Program-made: the position numbers and the translations under genes | Notes under the pieces: model-generated | Told to the model about the DNA's origin: nothing | The model's database searches: none | Seen by the model: the letters and a program-made list of their open reading frames with translations, nothing else | In this document: piece after piece, positions 1 through 8,906 of the stretch | Layout: every line of letters starts with the position of its first letter | How positions within the stretch are numbered: position 1 is the stretch's first letter | Assembly: GCA_017512705.1 (NCBI GenBank) | Contig: JAFWEX010000135.1 | Span: 1-55,360 of the forward strand | DNA length: 55,360 bases | Reading direction: 5' to 3' | Origin: Paenibacillus sp. | GTDB taxonomy: Bacteria; Bacillota; Bacilli; Paenibacillales; Paenibacillaceae

Positions 1-292
1 ATCTTTCATCTAACGTTCCTGTATTCATAAACCCCGCTAGGGGTTGTCTGCTGATATTCCTCTTCGTAATCCTTCCCACAGACCAAGGCTCCAAAGGAGC
101 CGCAGCTTGAATATTATGTTATCTGATGGATTGACCTTCTCGAGTAGAGATAGCACGTCGGTTTAGAATGTTTTTATTGATATTCACAATATCTCTTATT
201 AGTATTTTTTAAACAAGTCCACTTAATCCTATCTTCCATCTGATTTGGATTTGATAGGTTTCAATGTTTTACTATTTGTAGTTATTATCCAT
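1..292. other. Intergenic, AT-rich flank with two perfect hairpins
   Basis: No convincing gene is seen. Two perfect short inverted repeats stand out: 30-45 (AACCCC, loop GCTA, GGGGTT) and 87-101 (GGCTCC, loop AAA, GGAGCC). The minus strand from about 115 down to 1 is open in one frame but has a stop just upstream and no start. The hairpins could be the structured end of a mobile element lying left of the window, but no transposase, terminal repeat or target-site duplication is visible to prove it. Confidence 0.4.
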
Positions 293-439
293 CTACTCTT
301 TACGGATATTTCTCACTTCATTAATTAATGCATCTAACTTCTCAATAATTCTTTCATCATTTTCAAGTTTCTTTTTTAATCTTCCTTCTATAATTACTAC
401 TCCGATAACAATAATTATAAGCAGGATCAAAATTAGCAC
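293..439 (-). CDS. Small single-pass membrane protein, 48 aa, unknown function
   Basis: A 48-codon frame starts at GTG (437-439), about 9 nt after the ribosome-binding site GGGGGAAG (plus 448-455). Residues 1-17 are almost purely Ile/Leu/Val, a single membrane anchor; residues 19-48 are highly charged (Glu, Lys, Arg, Asp) with a heptad-like Ile/Leu spacing, so a short cytoplasmic helix or coiled coil is likely. It stands alone in AT-rich DNA. The composition is typical of small, often unannotated Bacillales membrane proteins. Function unknown; confidence rests on the start site and the protein-like composition. Confidence 0.55.
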   Translation of the reverse strand: MLILILLIIIVIGVVIIEGRLKKKLENDERIIEKLDALINEVRNIRKE

Positions 440-761
440 CTTGATTACTTCCCCCTCTAGCAACAGAAAATTAAAATTGAATTTACTTTATACTTAGAAA
501 ATATGTACTTTTTCATTTATCAGTTTTAATCATTTCTCAATCTTTCAGATAACATTATATCTACGAACTTCGTATATACCTCTCATTTCAACCTCATTTC
601 CCAACTACATCTACTATAACCCAATTTGTTCCATCTGCGAAGTAACCAATAGAGAAAAGCAGTCCCAAACTGCGGCGCCTGTTAAAAAACTAACAAACGT
701 ACATACAGCTACATCGGGACTGCTCTGACTTAGCTAAATCCTTCTCCTTATACCTAAAAGC
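440..761. other. Intergenic region with a probable terminator (654-724, minus)
   Basis: No gene seen. A perfect 9-bp inverted repeat (AGCAGTCCC at 658-666, GGGACTGCT at 716-724) encloses a second small stem around 680-695. Read on the minus strand it follows the stop of the oxidoreductase gene by about 40 nt and is followed by TTTTC, so it probably ends the 4035-762 operon. The 49-nt loop is longer than usual for an intrinsic terminator. The rest is AT-rich without recognisable signals. Confidence 0.45.
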
Positions 762-1859
762 TTACTTTCCACCCACACTCCATACCACGCGCTCACTCAT
801 CGCTTTATGTTGGGCCATCAGGCAGAGTTCTGCCGCTTTGAACGCATGTTCCTGTGTCATTGCCGTCTCGGTGCGATCCAGACAGTCGCGGATGAGCTGA
901 CCGAAGAATGGATAGCCGACTTTGCCTTTTACGTTGTACCTGAACTCCCCCTCATGATTGACCAGATATACCTGATCTCCTTCCGGCTCGCGGGCAATGT
1001 CAATGTACTTACGCAACTCAATATATCCGTCTGTACCCAGGATTACTGTACGTCCGTCTCCCCAAGTACCGAGGCCATCCGGTGTGAACCAGTCTACGCG
1101 GAAGTAACCGGAAGCGCCGTTATCACCGATCAGGGATGCTTCGCCGAAATCCTCCAGTTCTGGGAACTGTGGATGGTTGAAATTGTTGACCCGGCTGAAA
1201 GCCACTTGTGCATCACTGCATGATGCAAAGGTCAGGAACTGCTCAATCTGGTGACTGCCAATATCGCAGAGGATACCACCGTATTGTTCATGCTTGAAGA
1301 ACCATTCTGGCCGTCCTCCAGCATTCAATCGATGGGGGCCTGTGCCCATGACCTGCACTACTTTGCCGATTGCGCCTTGTTCAATGAGCTGCCCTGCATA
1401 GATGGCACTTTCTACATGCAAGCGTTCGCTGTAATACACCATGTACTTCTTGCCCGTACGCTTGACCTCTTCACGTGCCAGCTCTAATTGTTCCATCGTT
1501 GTAAACGGGGCTTTATCCGTAAAATAATCCTTACCCGCCGCCATGACTCTCATGCCGAGTGGCGCACGATCTGATGTAATGGCGGCACTTGCTACAAGCA
1601 ACACCTCAGAATCGGCGAGCACTTCCGCTTCCGATGCAGCGACCTGTGCTTGTGGGAACTGTTTACGGAATGCGTCCACTTTAGCCGGGTCTGGATCATA
1701 GACCCATTTGAGCGTGGCACCAGCGTCCAGTAAACCTCCAACCATGCCATAGATATGTCCGTGATCCAGGGCCACGGCTGCAATGGTAAATTCACCAGGT
1801 CCACATACAACCTCTTTGGTCACACTTTTTGGTGCATAGAACATACCGTCTTTAGCCAT
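762..1859 (-). CDS. Gfo/Idh/MocA-family NAD(P)-dependent oxidoreductase
   Basis: A 365-residue cytoplasmic dehydrogenase of the Gfo/Idh/MocA family, which oxidises or reduces hydroxyl groups of sugars or cyclitols with NAD(P). The N-terminal half is a Rossmann domain; the family EKP motif appears as DKAPF near residue 115, keeping the catalytic Lys. The C-terminal half carries CDIGSHQ near residue 200 (Asp and His of the active site). The start at 1859 is chosen over an upstream ATG because AAGAGGA lies 10 nt before it. It is the last gene of a three-gene operon with another dehydrogenase and a TIM-barrel isomerase, so a role in catabolism of an unusual sugar or polyol is inferred. The substrate cannot be read from the sequence. 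Confidence 0.88.
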   Translation of the reverse strand: MAKDGMFYAPKSVTKEVVCGPGEFTIAAVALDHGHIYGMVGGLLDAGATLKWVYDPDPAKVDAFRKQFPQAQVAASEAEVLADSEVLLVASAAITSDRAPLGMRVMAAGKDYFTDKAPFTTMEQLELAREEVKRTGKKYMVYYSERLHVESAIYAGQLIEQGAIGKVVQVMGTGPHRLNAGGRPEWFFKHEQYGGILCDIGSHQIEQFLTFASCSDAQVAFSRVNNFNHPQFPELEDFGEASLIGDNGASGYFRVDWFTPDGLGTWGDGRTVILGTDGYIELRKYIDIAREPEGDQVYLVNHEGEFRYNVKGKVGYPFFGQLIRDCLDRTETAMTQEHAFKAAELCLMAQHKAMSERVVWSVGGK

Positions 1860-1946
1860 GTCATCCCATCCTCTTTTCAATTGTATTAAATGCATCCTGA
1901 TCAAGCTTTTTGATATCCTAGAACCTAGTTCAACTTATAAGACATA

Positions 1947-3118
1947 TCATTTGAACGTCTTACTCAGATCTGTAGGCTGACCGCCCACATAAGCTTTGTC
2001 TTTCTTCGTCGTTGAATTCGCAATACGCTCCTGCAGATGTTCATAGAATAAATCTTCATTGATGGGCAGATCTACCCAATTGTCCGTCCAAGTGGACAGC
2101 AGCATCGCATTAGATAACGTTAAGCCATGAATCCCCTCCTGCCCTGGAGCAATAAGTGGTGCACCTGTACGAATCGCATCGACCCAGTTGCGGATCAAGC
2201 CCGGATGACCTGTCTCTATGCCCGTAATTGGCACATCGCATTTCCAGCATTCCGGCTGTCCGAATCCGCCAGTGAACCGTTGATTGAACTCTGGCTCCGA
2301 TTCACGCAGTCGCCAGAACGTGAGTTGTCCGTCTTCGATGACGATTTTGCCACGGTCGCCATTGACCTCAAAGCGGTTCGTTCCTGGTGCTTCACCGGTG
2401 GTAGTTACGAATACACCCGTTGCTCCATTTTCATATTCCACATATGCGGTCACGTCATCTTCCACTTCAATGTTTCGATACTTGCCAAACGAGCAGAACG
2501 CACGCATACGTACCGGCATCATGCCAATTGTCCACTGCCACAAGTCCAGCTGGTGAGGATCTTGATTAATCAGCACACCACCACCCTCGCCTGCCCATGT
2601 CGCACGCCAGCCACCGGAATCATAGTAGCTCTGAGAGCGATACCAGTTCGTAATGATCCAGTTGGTACGCCGGACTTCGCCAAGCTCGCCGGATGCAATC
2701 AGGTCACGCAGCTTGATGTATAACGGATTGGTCCGCTGATTGTACATGATGGAGAACACTTTACCACTTGCCGTAGCTGCCTCTTCATCTCTCTTACCTG
2801 TTTCGTATATACACCAGCCGGTTTTTCAATCATCACATGCAGACCATGCCGGAATGCCTGGATGGCTTGTTCGGGATGATCATAGTGCGGTGTGGCAATA
2901 ATGACGGCATCAATCGTTCTCGAAGCCATCATCTGCTCTGCATCCTGCCAATACGTTACGCTAGACGGAAGATTACTCGCTACCCAGCTCTCCATCTCTT
3001 TTCTCACATCACAGACAGCTACCAGCTCAGCACCCGGTACATCTCCAGCCGCCAATGTTCTGGCATGTGCCGCTCCCATATTTCCAACACCAATGACTGC
3101 TACGCGAACAATACTCAT
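1947..3118 (-). pseudogene. Gfo/Idh/MocA-family oxidoreductase, broken by one frameshift
   Basis: Two overlapping frames make one dehydrogenase of about 390 residues. The N-terminal piece (3118 down to about 2785) has the dinucleotide motif GVGNMG near residue 11 and EKPAG at 98-102; the C-terminal piece (from about 2784 to 1947) continues with the substrate-binding domain, including NQDPHQLD. Adding one base at about 2783-2785 (where AAGAGG would become AAAGAGG or similar) restores a continuous frame through the join. The start follows GAGGAGAAGGG and overlaps the stop of the isomerase gene (ATGA), the middle position in the operon. Nothing else is damaged, so a recent mutation or a sequencing/assembly error is likelier than old decay. 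Confidence 0.85.
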
Positions 3119-4035
3119 CCCTTCTCCTCCTCGTGTACGCGCCGCTCAATCTCAGCAAACACGTCTGCAAAATGCTGTAACATCGCTCTGGATTCCATAG
3201 CTCCACTAAAATCTTCTATGCCATAATAACCGTCATATCCAACCGCTCTCAGATCACGTACCATCTGTACCCAGTCCACTATACCTTCTGTCAACGGGGC
3301 CCATTGACATTGCCAAGATGTACTTAAGGATTGCTCCGAACTGATAGTGGAGCCTAGCTCCATCCGATCTGTCAGATGATCTGCTTCCGCCTTGTACCAT
3401 CCAGCATTTTTCACATGAACATGAGCGAGATAGGGTCCGAGCAGTTCAAGTCCCATGCGATGGTTCTCGTACCCTTCGTGCACCATATTGCCTGGATCAT
3501 ACAGCACACCAACATAATCCGGGTTCAGAGATTGTACTAAGCGATACGCTAGAGAAGCCGTCGGTGCGATCGTTTGATGGTGTGTTTCAACGATGGCTTT
3601 GATGTTATATTGTTTGGCCAACTCCTGTACTTCATTTAAATAACGAACTGCCTTCCCATATAACTCTGGATAAGCAGTACTTCGGTCATAACCTGGAACA
3701 CCTACACGCATCATGGAAGCGCCAAGTGCAGATGCGGCTTGGAATGCTTGCTCGGTTGCAGGCAGTTCACCACAATTGAGATAAGGAACAAGTGCAATAG
3801 ACTGCCTACCTTCAGACTCGGCTGCTTCTCGAAACATAGGTACCTGTTCCTGCCAGCTGTCCGGATCAATGGAGCAACGATTATTTCTCCAAAATGAAGG
3901 CTGTTCAGTCAAGGCATCCTGCGGTATGCCACGAAACCTCCACTCGATTCCAGCGATACCTGCTGCTGCCGCTGCAGAAGCCAGCTCGTTTGCATTCAAA
4001 TCCGGGACTGCAACCGTGAATATGGATAACTTCAT
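3115..4035 (-). CDS. Sugar phosphate isomerase/epimerase-like TIM-barrel protein
   Basis: A 306-residue AP-endonuclease-2/xylose-isomerase-like TIM barrel, the fold of sugar and inosose isomerases, epimerases and dehydratases. Candidate divalent-metal ligands are the Glu of IVETHHQ, the Asp of LYDPGN, the His of AHVHVKN and the Glu of YGIEDFSG, in the order expected for the family. Two ATGs lie close together; the second (4035) is chosen because AAGGGGG is only 3 nt from the first but 9 nt from the second. It is the first gene of the operon and overlaps the next by 4 nt. With two MocA dehydrogenases downstream, it resembles inositol- or keto-sugar catabolic gene sets, but the substrate is unknown. 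Confidence 0.85.
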   Translation of the reverse strand: MKLSIFTVAVPDLNANELASAAAAAGIAGIEWRFRGIPQDALTEQPSFWRNNRCSIDPDSWQEQVPMFREAAESEGRQSIALVPYLNCGELPATEQAFQAASALGASMMRVGVPGYDRSTAYPELYGKAVRYLNEVQELAKQYNIKAIVETHHQTIAPTASLAYRLVQSLNPDYVGVLYDPGNMVHEGYENHRMGLELLGPYLAHVHVKNAGWYKAEADHLTDRMELGSTISSEQSLSTSWQCQWAPLTEGIVDWVQMVRDLRAVGYDGYYGIEDFSGAMESRAMLQHFADVFAEIERRVHEEEKG

Positions 4036-4053
4036 GTTCATGTTCCCCCTTTA

Positions 4054-4087
4054 TGTAAACGCATTCAATCTATGTCGTAAACGCATT
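4054..4087 (-). promoter_or_regulatory. cre-like site and direct repeat upstream of the isomerase operon
   Basis: The 11-mer GTAAACGCATT occurs twice, at 4055-4065 and 4077-4087, exactly 22 bp apart (about two helical turns). The proximal copy lies in TGTAAACGCATTCA (4054-4067), which read on the minus strand matches the CcpA cre consensus TGWAANCGNTNWCA at all but one position. A catabolite-repression site and/or a tandem operator for a LacI- or AraC-type regulator is inferred. It sits just upstream of the ribosome-binding site. Confidence 0.55.
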
Positions 4088-4201
4088 GTATCACTCCCCT
4101 GAACGTTACCATAGAGCAGAACGCAAACAGATGAATCACAGATAACAATCTGAACATATTCCCCATCCAGAGATAACGATTCAAGCCAACATGATCGAGT
4201 C

Positions 4202-4253
4202 AAAAAACAAAAAAGCATCTCCGAGTCAGAATTAATTTCTGTTCAGAGACGCT
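4202..4253 (-). terminator. Intrinsic terminator after the phosphodiesterase gene
   Basis: An imperfect stem (4214-4231 with 4236-4253) is followed on the minus strand by a long T-rich run (complement of 4202-4214). It lies about 75 nt beyond the stop of the phosphodiesterase gene. Confidence 0.7.
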
Positions 4254-4328
4254 CTTCATATTACACGATGTCCAAGCCGAGTTCAGGCAGCTTGTCCTTC
4301 TTATTACGATCTAAACTCGATGTACGAT

Positions 4329-4826
4329 CTAATCTCGATCAAAAAACACATGTTCTGCCTGCAGTTTTCCGTCCTCTGCCGTCATAATACCAAAGGAAAA
4401 ACGCTTCTGGAAGCGACGGTCCGTAGGTGAGCCCGGATTAAATACAAGCAGGTCATCTACGGTATGCATCACCGGAATATGGGAATGTCCGTAGATTACC
4501 GCATCCAGCTCTTCTCCTTCAAAAGTCTGGATAGCATTCTGCTCTGTGCCTTTTGATCCGCGGTGACCATGTACTAGTCCGAATCGCAGTCCTTCCGCTT
4601 CAACAATACGGGAGAAACCAAGCTTTTCCCCAATCTCGGATGGATCGGTGTTACCAGCAACGCCTTCCACCGGTGCGTACTGGCTAAGCAGCTCATATAC
4701 GCTCCAGTCAGACCAGTCACCCGCATGGAGAATCAGGTCTGCATCTGACAAAGCCTCAACCAAAGGCGCCGGCAAACTTTTTGCTTTCTTGGGTAGATGC
4801 GTGTCGGAGATAACTATGATTTTCAT
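4329..4826 (-). CDS. yfcE: YfcE/MJ0936-type metallophosphoesterase
   Basis: A 165-residue calcineurin-like phosphodiesterase of the YfcE/YsnB group, soluble and metal dependent. All metal motifs are present in order: SDTHLP (Asp8, His10), HAGDW (around 35-39), GNTD (around 58-61), VHGHRG (around 85-90) and YGHSH (around 112-116). Length is normal for the family. These enzymes hydrolyse phosphodiester model substrates; the physiological substrate is not established. In Bacillales the gene often lies near rph-rdgB, which is not the case here. Start supported by GGAAGGCGG upstream. A terminator follows. Confidence 0.92.
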   Translation of the reverse strand: MKIIVISDTHLPKKAKSLPAPLVEALSDADLILHAGDWSDWSVYELLSQYAPVEGVAGNTDPSEIGEKLGFSRIVEAEGLRFGLVHGHRGSKGTEQNAIQTFEGEELDAVIYGHSHIPVMHTVDDLLVFNPGSPTDRRFQKRFSFGIMTAEDGKLQAEHVFFDRD

Positions 4827-4855
4827 GTGACAACCGCCTTCCTCTAGTTAGGCTT

Positions 4856-5293
4856 CTAATCAGCCTCTGATCCTACAGCCTCAATTCGCTGCAAGCTAGT
4901 ACGCTCCATATCTTCAAGTGTAATGGTTGCAAAAAACTGCTCCACTTTGGATTCCGCGATCTGATACAGATTCGTCAGCAGTCCATCAATCTGAATACCT
5001 ACTTCGCAATTGGGATTACAATTCCCATGAATCGGGAACAAGGGCCCATCATCCTTGGAAGCCTGATAGACCATGTCAAGCGTAATTTCGCTAGATGGCT
5101 TTGTTAGATAAAAGCCTCTGGTGCCTGGTGAAGAATTGACTAACCCTGCCTTTTTCAGGCCCCCCAAAATACGTCTGACAACGACAGGGTTGGTGTTCAC
5201 ACTGCCCGCAATCTCGGCAGACGTCATTCGTTCAGGCGCGCTGAGAGACAGTAACAACAAACAATGCACACTGACCGAAAAATGAGTACTCAT
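4856..5293 (-). CDS. Rrf2-family transcriptional regulator (YwnA-like)
   Basis: A 145-residue Rrf2 protein with an N-terminal winged helix-turn-helix (residues 5-62; TSAEIAGSV followed by VVVRRIL) and a dimerisation helix. Only two clustered Cys are present (Cys92 and Cys96 in NCNPNC), whereas Fe-S-binding IscR/NsrR-type members have three, so a redox-switch or non-cluster role like that of YwnA is more likely. AAAGGTGG precedes the ATG. It is transcribed alone or with the phosphodiesterase 30 nt downstream. The target genes are not evident. Confidence 0.88.
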   Translation of the reverse strand: MSTHFSVSVHCLLLLSLSAPERMTSAEIAGSVNTNPVVVRRILGGLKKAGLVNSSPGTRGFYLTKPSSEITLDMVYQASKDDGPLFPIHGNCNPNCEVGIQIDGLLTNLYQIAESKVEQFFATITLEDMERTSLQRIEAVGSEAD

Positions 5294-5335
5294 GGTTAAC
5301 CACCTTTATTTGATATTATCTCGGATGTACTCGTG

Positions 5336-5713
5336 TTATTCTGTAAACAGATCCTGTTCAGGACGTGCTCTGACTTTGAGCTGCCGCACGGTGTATTCCA
5401 GCTGTTTCACAATGTCATCCAGTTGTTTCCGATCAATCTTATTCGGATCATTCACAGGTTTCACCGAATTTTTAAGATCACGAATGGTTAGTTGCTGTTC
5501 TTGCCATTTATCCATTAGATCCGCAATATTGGCGTAAAAACGCTCGTAATCCTTAATCACCACATCCAGATATGCATCTACCTCGTCCGGGTCATACCCG
5601 CGAAGTTTATAATTAAACTGTTTCTCATGAATTGATAAAGCATCCAGTTGAACACCCAGTTGTTTGAACAATTGTCTCTGTTTGTCCAATCTACGTTTCA
5701 TATGTTCATCCAT
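5336..5713 (-). CDS. DivIVA/GpsB-like coiled-coil protein
   Basis: A 125-residue protein with a DivIVA-type lipid-binding/dimerisation segment at residues 29-60 (HEKQFNYKLRGYDPDEVD, then AYLDVVIKDYE), followed by coiled coil to about residue 115. This N-terminal signature is that of GpsB and DivIVA, which recruit cell-wall enzymes to the division site and poles. It has about 25 extra charged residues before the motif and a longer tail than GpsB. A role in division or elongation is inferred. GGAGGG precedes the ATG. A GC-rich stem with a following T-rich run lies upstream on the same strand (about 5830-5850); its meaning is unclear. Confidence 0.8.
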   Translation of the reverse strand: MDEHMKRRLDKQRQLFKQLGVQLDALSIHEKQFNYKLRGYDPDEVDAYLDVVIKDYERFYANIADLMDKWQEQQLTIRDLKNSVKPVNDPNKIDRKQLDDIVKQLEYTVRQLKVRARPEQDLFTE

Positions 5714-5915
5714 CTTGACAACCCTCCATTATAGGCGAGCAGCGGTTCTATTCGTTAGAAGAGAACACACGGCAATTACTCTCTCTATTTTTTATAACAC
5801 ATAATTCATCAGATATAAAACGAAACGGGCGTCTCCCGCCCAAAATGATTGCTTCGCTTACTTTTCGGGTAAGAAGTCACTACACCCATTCAATCCGGGA
5901 AAGGAGCATGCCCTT

Positions 5916-6482
5916 ATGAATACATTAACCCAAGATCAACGTAAAGAATTGCAGCAAGCGCTGCTGGAACAACGCGAGGATCTTCAACGTCATTTCGAAT
6001 CCAGCATGGAGGATGGTGCACCGGCAGAGTCTTTGAAAGATTCCACAAGCGAGCTATCCTCCTATGATAATCACCCGGCAGATGCTGGAACAGAAACGTT
6101 TGAACGCAGCCGAGACCTTGCGATCGACGACACATTAACCGATGAGTTTAACCAGGTCAATGATGCCCTCGAACGGTTGGAAGAAGGTACCTATGGAATC
6201 TGTGTTACTTGTGGCAAAGAAATCCCATTTGAACGACTGCAAGCCATCCCCTATACAGCCTATTGTATTGATGACACTCCAAGCCGGGACGTAAGTAATG
6301 ACCGTCCTGTTGAAGAAGAGGTCATGACCATGCCACCAAGCGGCGCCGGAGAAGTGAGGCAGCGTAATGCCGGCAAGTTCGACCATGCAGAGGCATGGGA
6401 AGCTGTCGAGGATTACGGTACATCGAATTCTCCAGCGATGGCCGCGAAGCGTGATGTACGAGATTACGACGAGAACATGTAA
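5916..6482 (+). CDS. TraR/DksA-family zinc-finger protein (YteA-like)
   Basis: A 188-residue protein of the TraR/DksA C4 zinc-finger family, closest in layout to Bacillus YteA/YocK. An N-terminal helical hairpin (1-90) is rich in Glu, Gln and Asp; the finger has CVTCG (Cys96, Cys99) and YCIDD (Cys117), with Asp in place of a fourth Cys. A C-terminal extension of about 65 residues ends in acidic sequence. DksA binds RNA polymerase; for Gram-positive YteA-type proteins the role is not settled. AAAGGAG lies 9 nt before the ATG. A strong terminator follows. Confidence 0.88.
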   Translation: MNTLTQDQRKELQQALLEQREDLQRHFESSMEDGAPAESLKDSTSELSSYDNHPADAGTETFERSRDLAIDDTLTDEFNQVNDALERLEEGTYGICVTCGKEIPFERLQAIPYTAYCIDDTPSRDVSNDRPVEEEVMTMPPSGAGEVRQRNAGKFDHAEAWEAVEDYGTSNSPAMAAKRDVRDYDENM

Positions 6483-6625
6483 TTAAGCAAGGAATAGAGA
6501 TGTTCACGATACGGATTTTGAAGTGATACGAACTCTTCTATTCTTCCACACGTTCAGATCCTATCCCCTGTTGAATAAACTTGAAACCCTGCGACGATTT
6601 AATCATTCTGACAGGGTCCATGATA

Positions 6626-6650
6626 AAAAAGCCGCCATTGGCGGCTTTTT
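6626..6650. terminator. Bidirectional intrinsic terminator
   Basis: A perfect 11-bp stem, AAAAAGCCGCC / GGCGGCTTTTT with an ATT loop, works on both strands: it ends the YteA-like gene on the plus strand and could also end the ArsR-type gene on the minus strand. Confidence 0.88.
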
Positions 6651-6830
6651 ATTCCTCCTTGCTACCTAGCTACCTGTTACGATCAGTGCGATCTGTTACT
6701 AACCTCGCTACCATTCAACTATTCATTCATCTTCCCTTACATCCTTCAGTAGATCTAAGTCGGCTAACTATAACAGCAGTTTCACTTTTAGGCTGCCTAT
6801 GGATGGGGAAACCCTCTTTATAATTGCCTT

Positions 6831-7544
6831 CTATTTGTCGGAACGTTCGGATGCTTTTTCTTTACTCGATGTTTTAGAGTGGCTTGATGTTTGTGATCGT
6901 TTGGATGTGTTAGGAGCAGACGCACTTTCTTGACCTGCTGGCTTCTCCCTCTTCGTTCTAGACCCAGGTTGCTGATCACGCTGCACATCTTTGGACAACG
7001 CTGTAAACAACTGAAACACCTGCTGATCAGGCTTTTTTTCGTCCTTGGTTACATATGGTTTGCAAATATCCATAATATTCTGATACAACATTTCTACTTC
7101 CTCTGCCGTGGCGTATAACGTCATATCGGAGATGAAACGTTTGTCCTGATCTTCATGCTCTGCATGATTCATAAAACGCTGACGGCTCTGCTCAAACATT
7201 TCGTTCAGCAGTTTTAAGGTTTCTGAGCGAAACACTTGCTTCAGCGGTGAATTCTCATCGTCTTCATCCTTGTGGCGTAAGTGAATTTCACCTGTAAAGG
7301 GTTCATAGTATTTTGCAATAATGCCATTGATTTCACGGGTGGATACCATGCTTAGAAGGCCGATTTTCTCCAGCTTTTTCACATGATAATGCACTTTCGC
7401 AGGCACCTCTCCCATCAGATCCGCAATTTCCTTCACGGTGGAAGGTCGGCCCTGCCGATTAAACATATTCATAATCTGTATCCGGTACGGATCAGAATAG
7501 ATCTTGATCTCTTCGATCGTTGAAAGCACTTTGTACTGCTGCAT
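6831..7544 (-). CDS. ArsR-type winged-helix regulator with disordered tail
   Basis: A 237-residue DNA-binding protein. Residues 8-80 form an ArsR-like winged helix (SDPYRIQIMNMF, TVKEIADLMG, KVHYHVKKLE); 90-180 is a helical effector or dimer region; the last 45 residues are Ser/Thr/Lys-rich low complexity. It lies 88 nt after an MFS pump gene on the same strand and is probably its local regulator. Three related inverted-repeat sites in the promoter of the pump gene are candidate operators. The inducer is unknown. Confidence 0.85.
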   Translation of the reverse strand: MQQYKVLSTIEEIKIYSDPYRIQIMNMFNRQGRPSTVKEIADLMGEVPAKVHYHVKKLEKIGLLSMVSTREINGIIAKYYEPFTGEIHLRHKDEDDENSPLKQVFRSETLKLLNEMFEQSRQRFMNHAEHEDQDKRFISDMTLYATAEEVEMLYQNIMDICKPYVTKDEKKPDQQVFQLFTALSKDVQRDQQPGSRTKREKPAGQESASAPNTSKRSQTSSHSKTSSKEKASERSDK

Positions 7545-7632
7545 ACCTGGTTCCTCATTTCCGGGGTCCCTGCTGCCCTTAGCTCCATATATTATACCGT
7601 TTAGTGAGGACTCCGGTCAAAAATGCTTGCCA

Positions 7633-8889
7633 TCACATCTCCTGACGAAAACTTCTGCTGGTAAGCAGCAAGATCGCAGACAATCCAAGAAGTACACCAA
7701 ATAGAATAAACAAGATCGGCATGGATAACCAGTCCGCAAGAGCACCGGATAGAAGGCTGCCAAGAGGCGAAACACTCAGCACCAGCATACTTTGCAACGC
7801 AGATACCCGACCAAGCATCTGGGAAGGCGTTACCTCCATCAAGTAAGAGACGAGCGGCGTCGTGGCGAGCGGAATGCCTAAACCCATAATCAGACAGAAC
7901 ATGCCTGCAGCCGGGAGCTGGAACGACGTCATATAAGCCGGAAGTGCCGTCATGGCGTAGCCGCAACCCAGCATCACAATGCCTGTAATGACGAGCACAC
8001 TTTTACGATAATGAGCCCCCTGTTGAGACATCCACAGACCACCAAGCACGATCCCTCCGACTAAAAGTCCACTAAGCAGACTTAATCCCCACGCACCCGC
8101 TTGCAGTATTTCCATCACGTAAGGTGTACGTAGCACATTAAATGGCATCAGACAGAAGTTAACCCATGCAAACAGCATTGAAGAGATTAATAACACAGCA
8201 TGTTTGCGCAGAAAATGAAAAGCATCCGCCATCTCAGACATCAGACTCCTGGCACCGGTTGACGCTGCTCGTGGTGACATCCATTCTGGATAGTCCACCC
8301 GGCTCATCAGAATTGCGCTCAGCGCAAACAAAGCAGCATCAATCCAGATCGTCCATGCGATGCCCACGGTTGCAATCAAGGTGCCTGCCGCAGCAAGTCC
8401 TGCAAGTTCAGCCAATCGCGTAGCCGATGAGGTCATTGCATTACCGGAAAGCAACATGGACTGAGGCAGTAACCGCGGAACGCTGGATACCTCAGCTGGT
8501 GATGTGAAACATTCCAGTAAAGAGTTCAGGATTGTGAACACGAAGAGATGCCAGACTTCAAGCTGACCCAGCGTTAATAAAACAGCTGTAAGGCCAACCA
8601 TAACTCCACGTCCGGAATTCGTCATGATGATTACTTTTTTCGGGGATCGTCGGTCAACCAGTGCACCAGCGAACAGACCTAATAAAATATTCGGCAGAAA
8701 ATTAACGGCCAGCAGTGTGCCCATCAGCACCTTCGAACCCGTTAAAATGTATACCATCCAGCTATATGCAATCGAATCCATGGAATCACCGAATCGAGAG
8801 ACCATTTTGCTTAACATAAATTGCATGTAAGGTCTGATTTGAATTAATTCTTTAAGTCCCTGCTTACTAGCCACCGCACCTTCACTCAT
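7633..8889 (-). CDS. MFS transporter, probable drug or siderophore efflux
   Basis: A 418-residue integral membrane protein with about 12 hydrophobic helices, of the MFS_3/EntS-like group. The loop 2-3 motif appears as GALVDRRSPKKV near residue 73, which resembles the MFS motif A. GAGGAG lies 9 nt before the ATG. Followed by an ArsR-type regulator in the same direction and preceded by an array of palindromic sites, a typical inducible efflux unit. The substrate cannot be deduced. Confidence 0.88.
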   Translation of the reverse strand: MSEGAVASKQGLKELIQIRPYMQFMLSKMVSRFGDSMDSIAYSWMVYILTGSKVLMGTLLAVNFLPNILLGLFAGALVDRRSPKKVIIMTNSGRGVMVGLTAVLLTLGQLEVWHLFVFTILNSLLECFTSPAEVSSVPRLLPQSMLLSGNAMTSSATRLAELAGLAAAGTLIATVGIAWTIWIDAALFALSAILMSRVDYPEWMSPRAASTGARSLMSEMADAFHFLRKHAVLLISSMLFAWVNFCLMPFNVLRTPYVMEILQAGAWGLSLLSGLLVGGIVLGGLWMSQQGAHYRKSVLVITGIVMLGCGYAMTALPAYMTSFQLPAAGMFCLIMGLGIPLATTPLVSYLMEVTPSQMLGRVSALQSMLVLSVSPLGSLLSGALADWLSMPILFILFGVLLGLSAILLLTSRSFRQEM

Positions 8890-8906
8890 ATCACTTTGCT
8901 CCTCAA

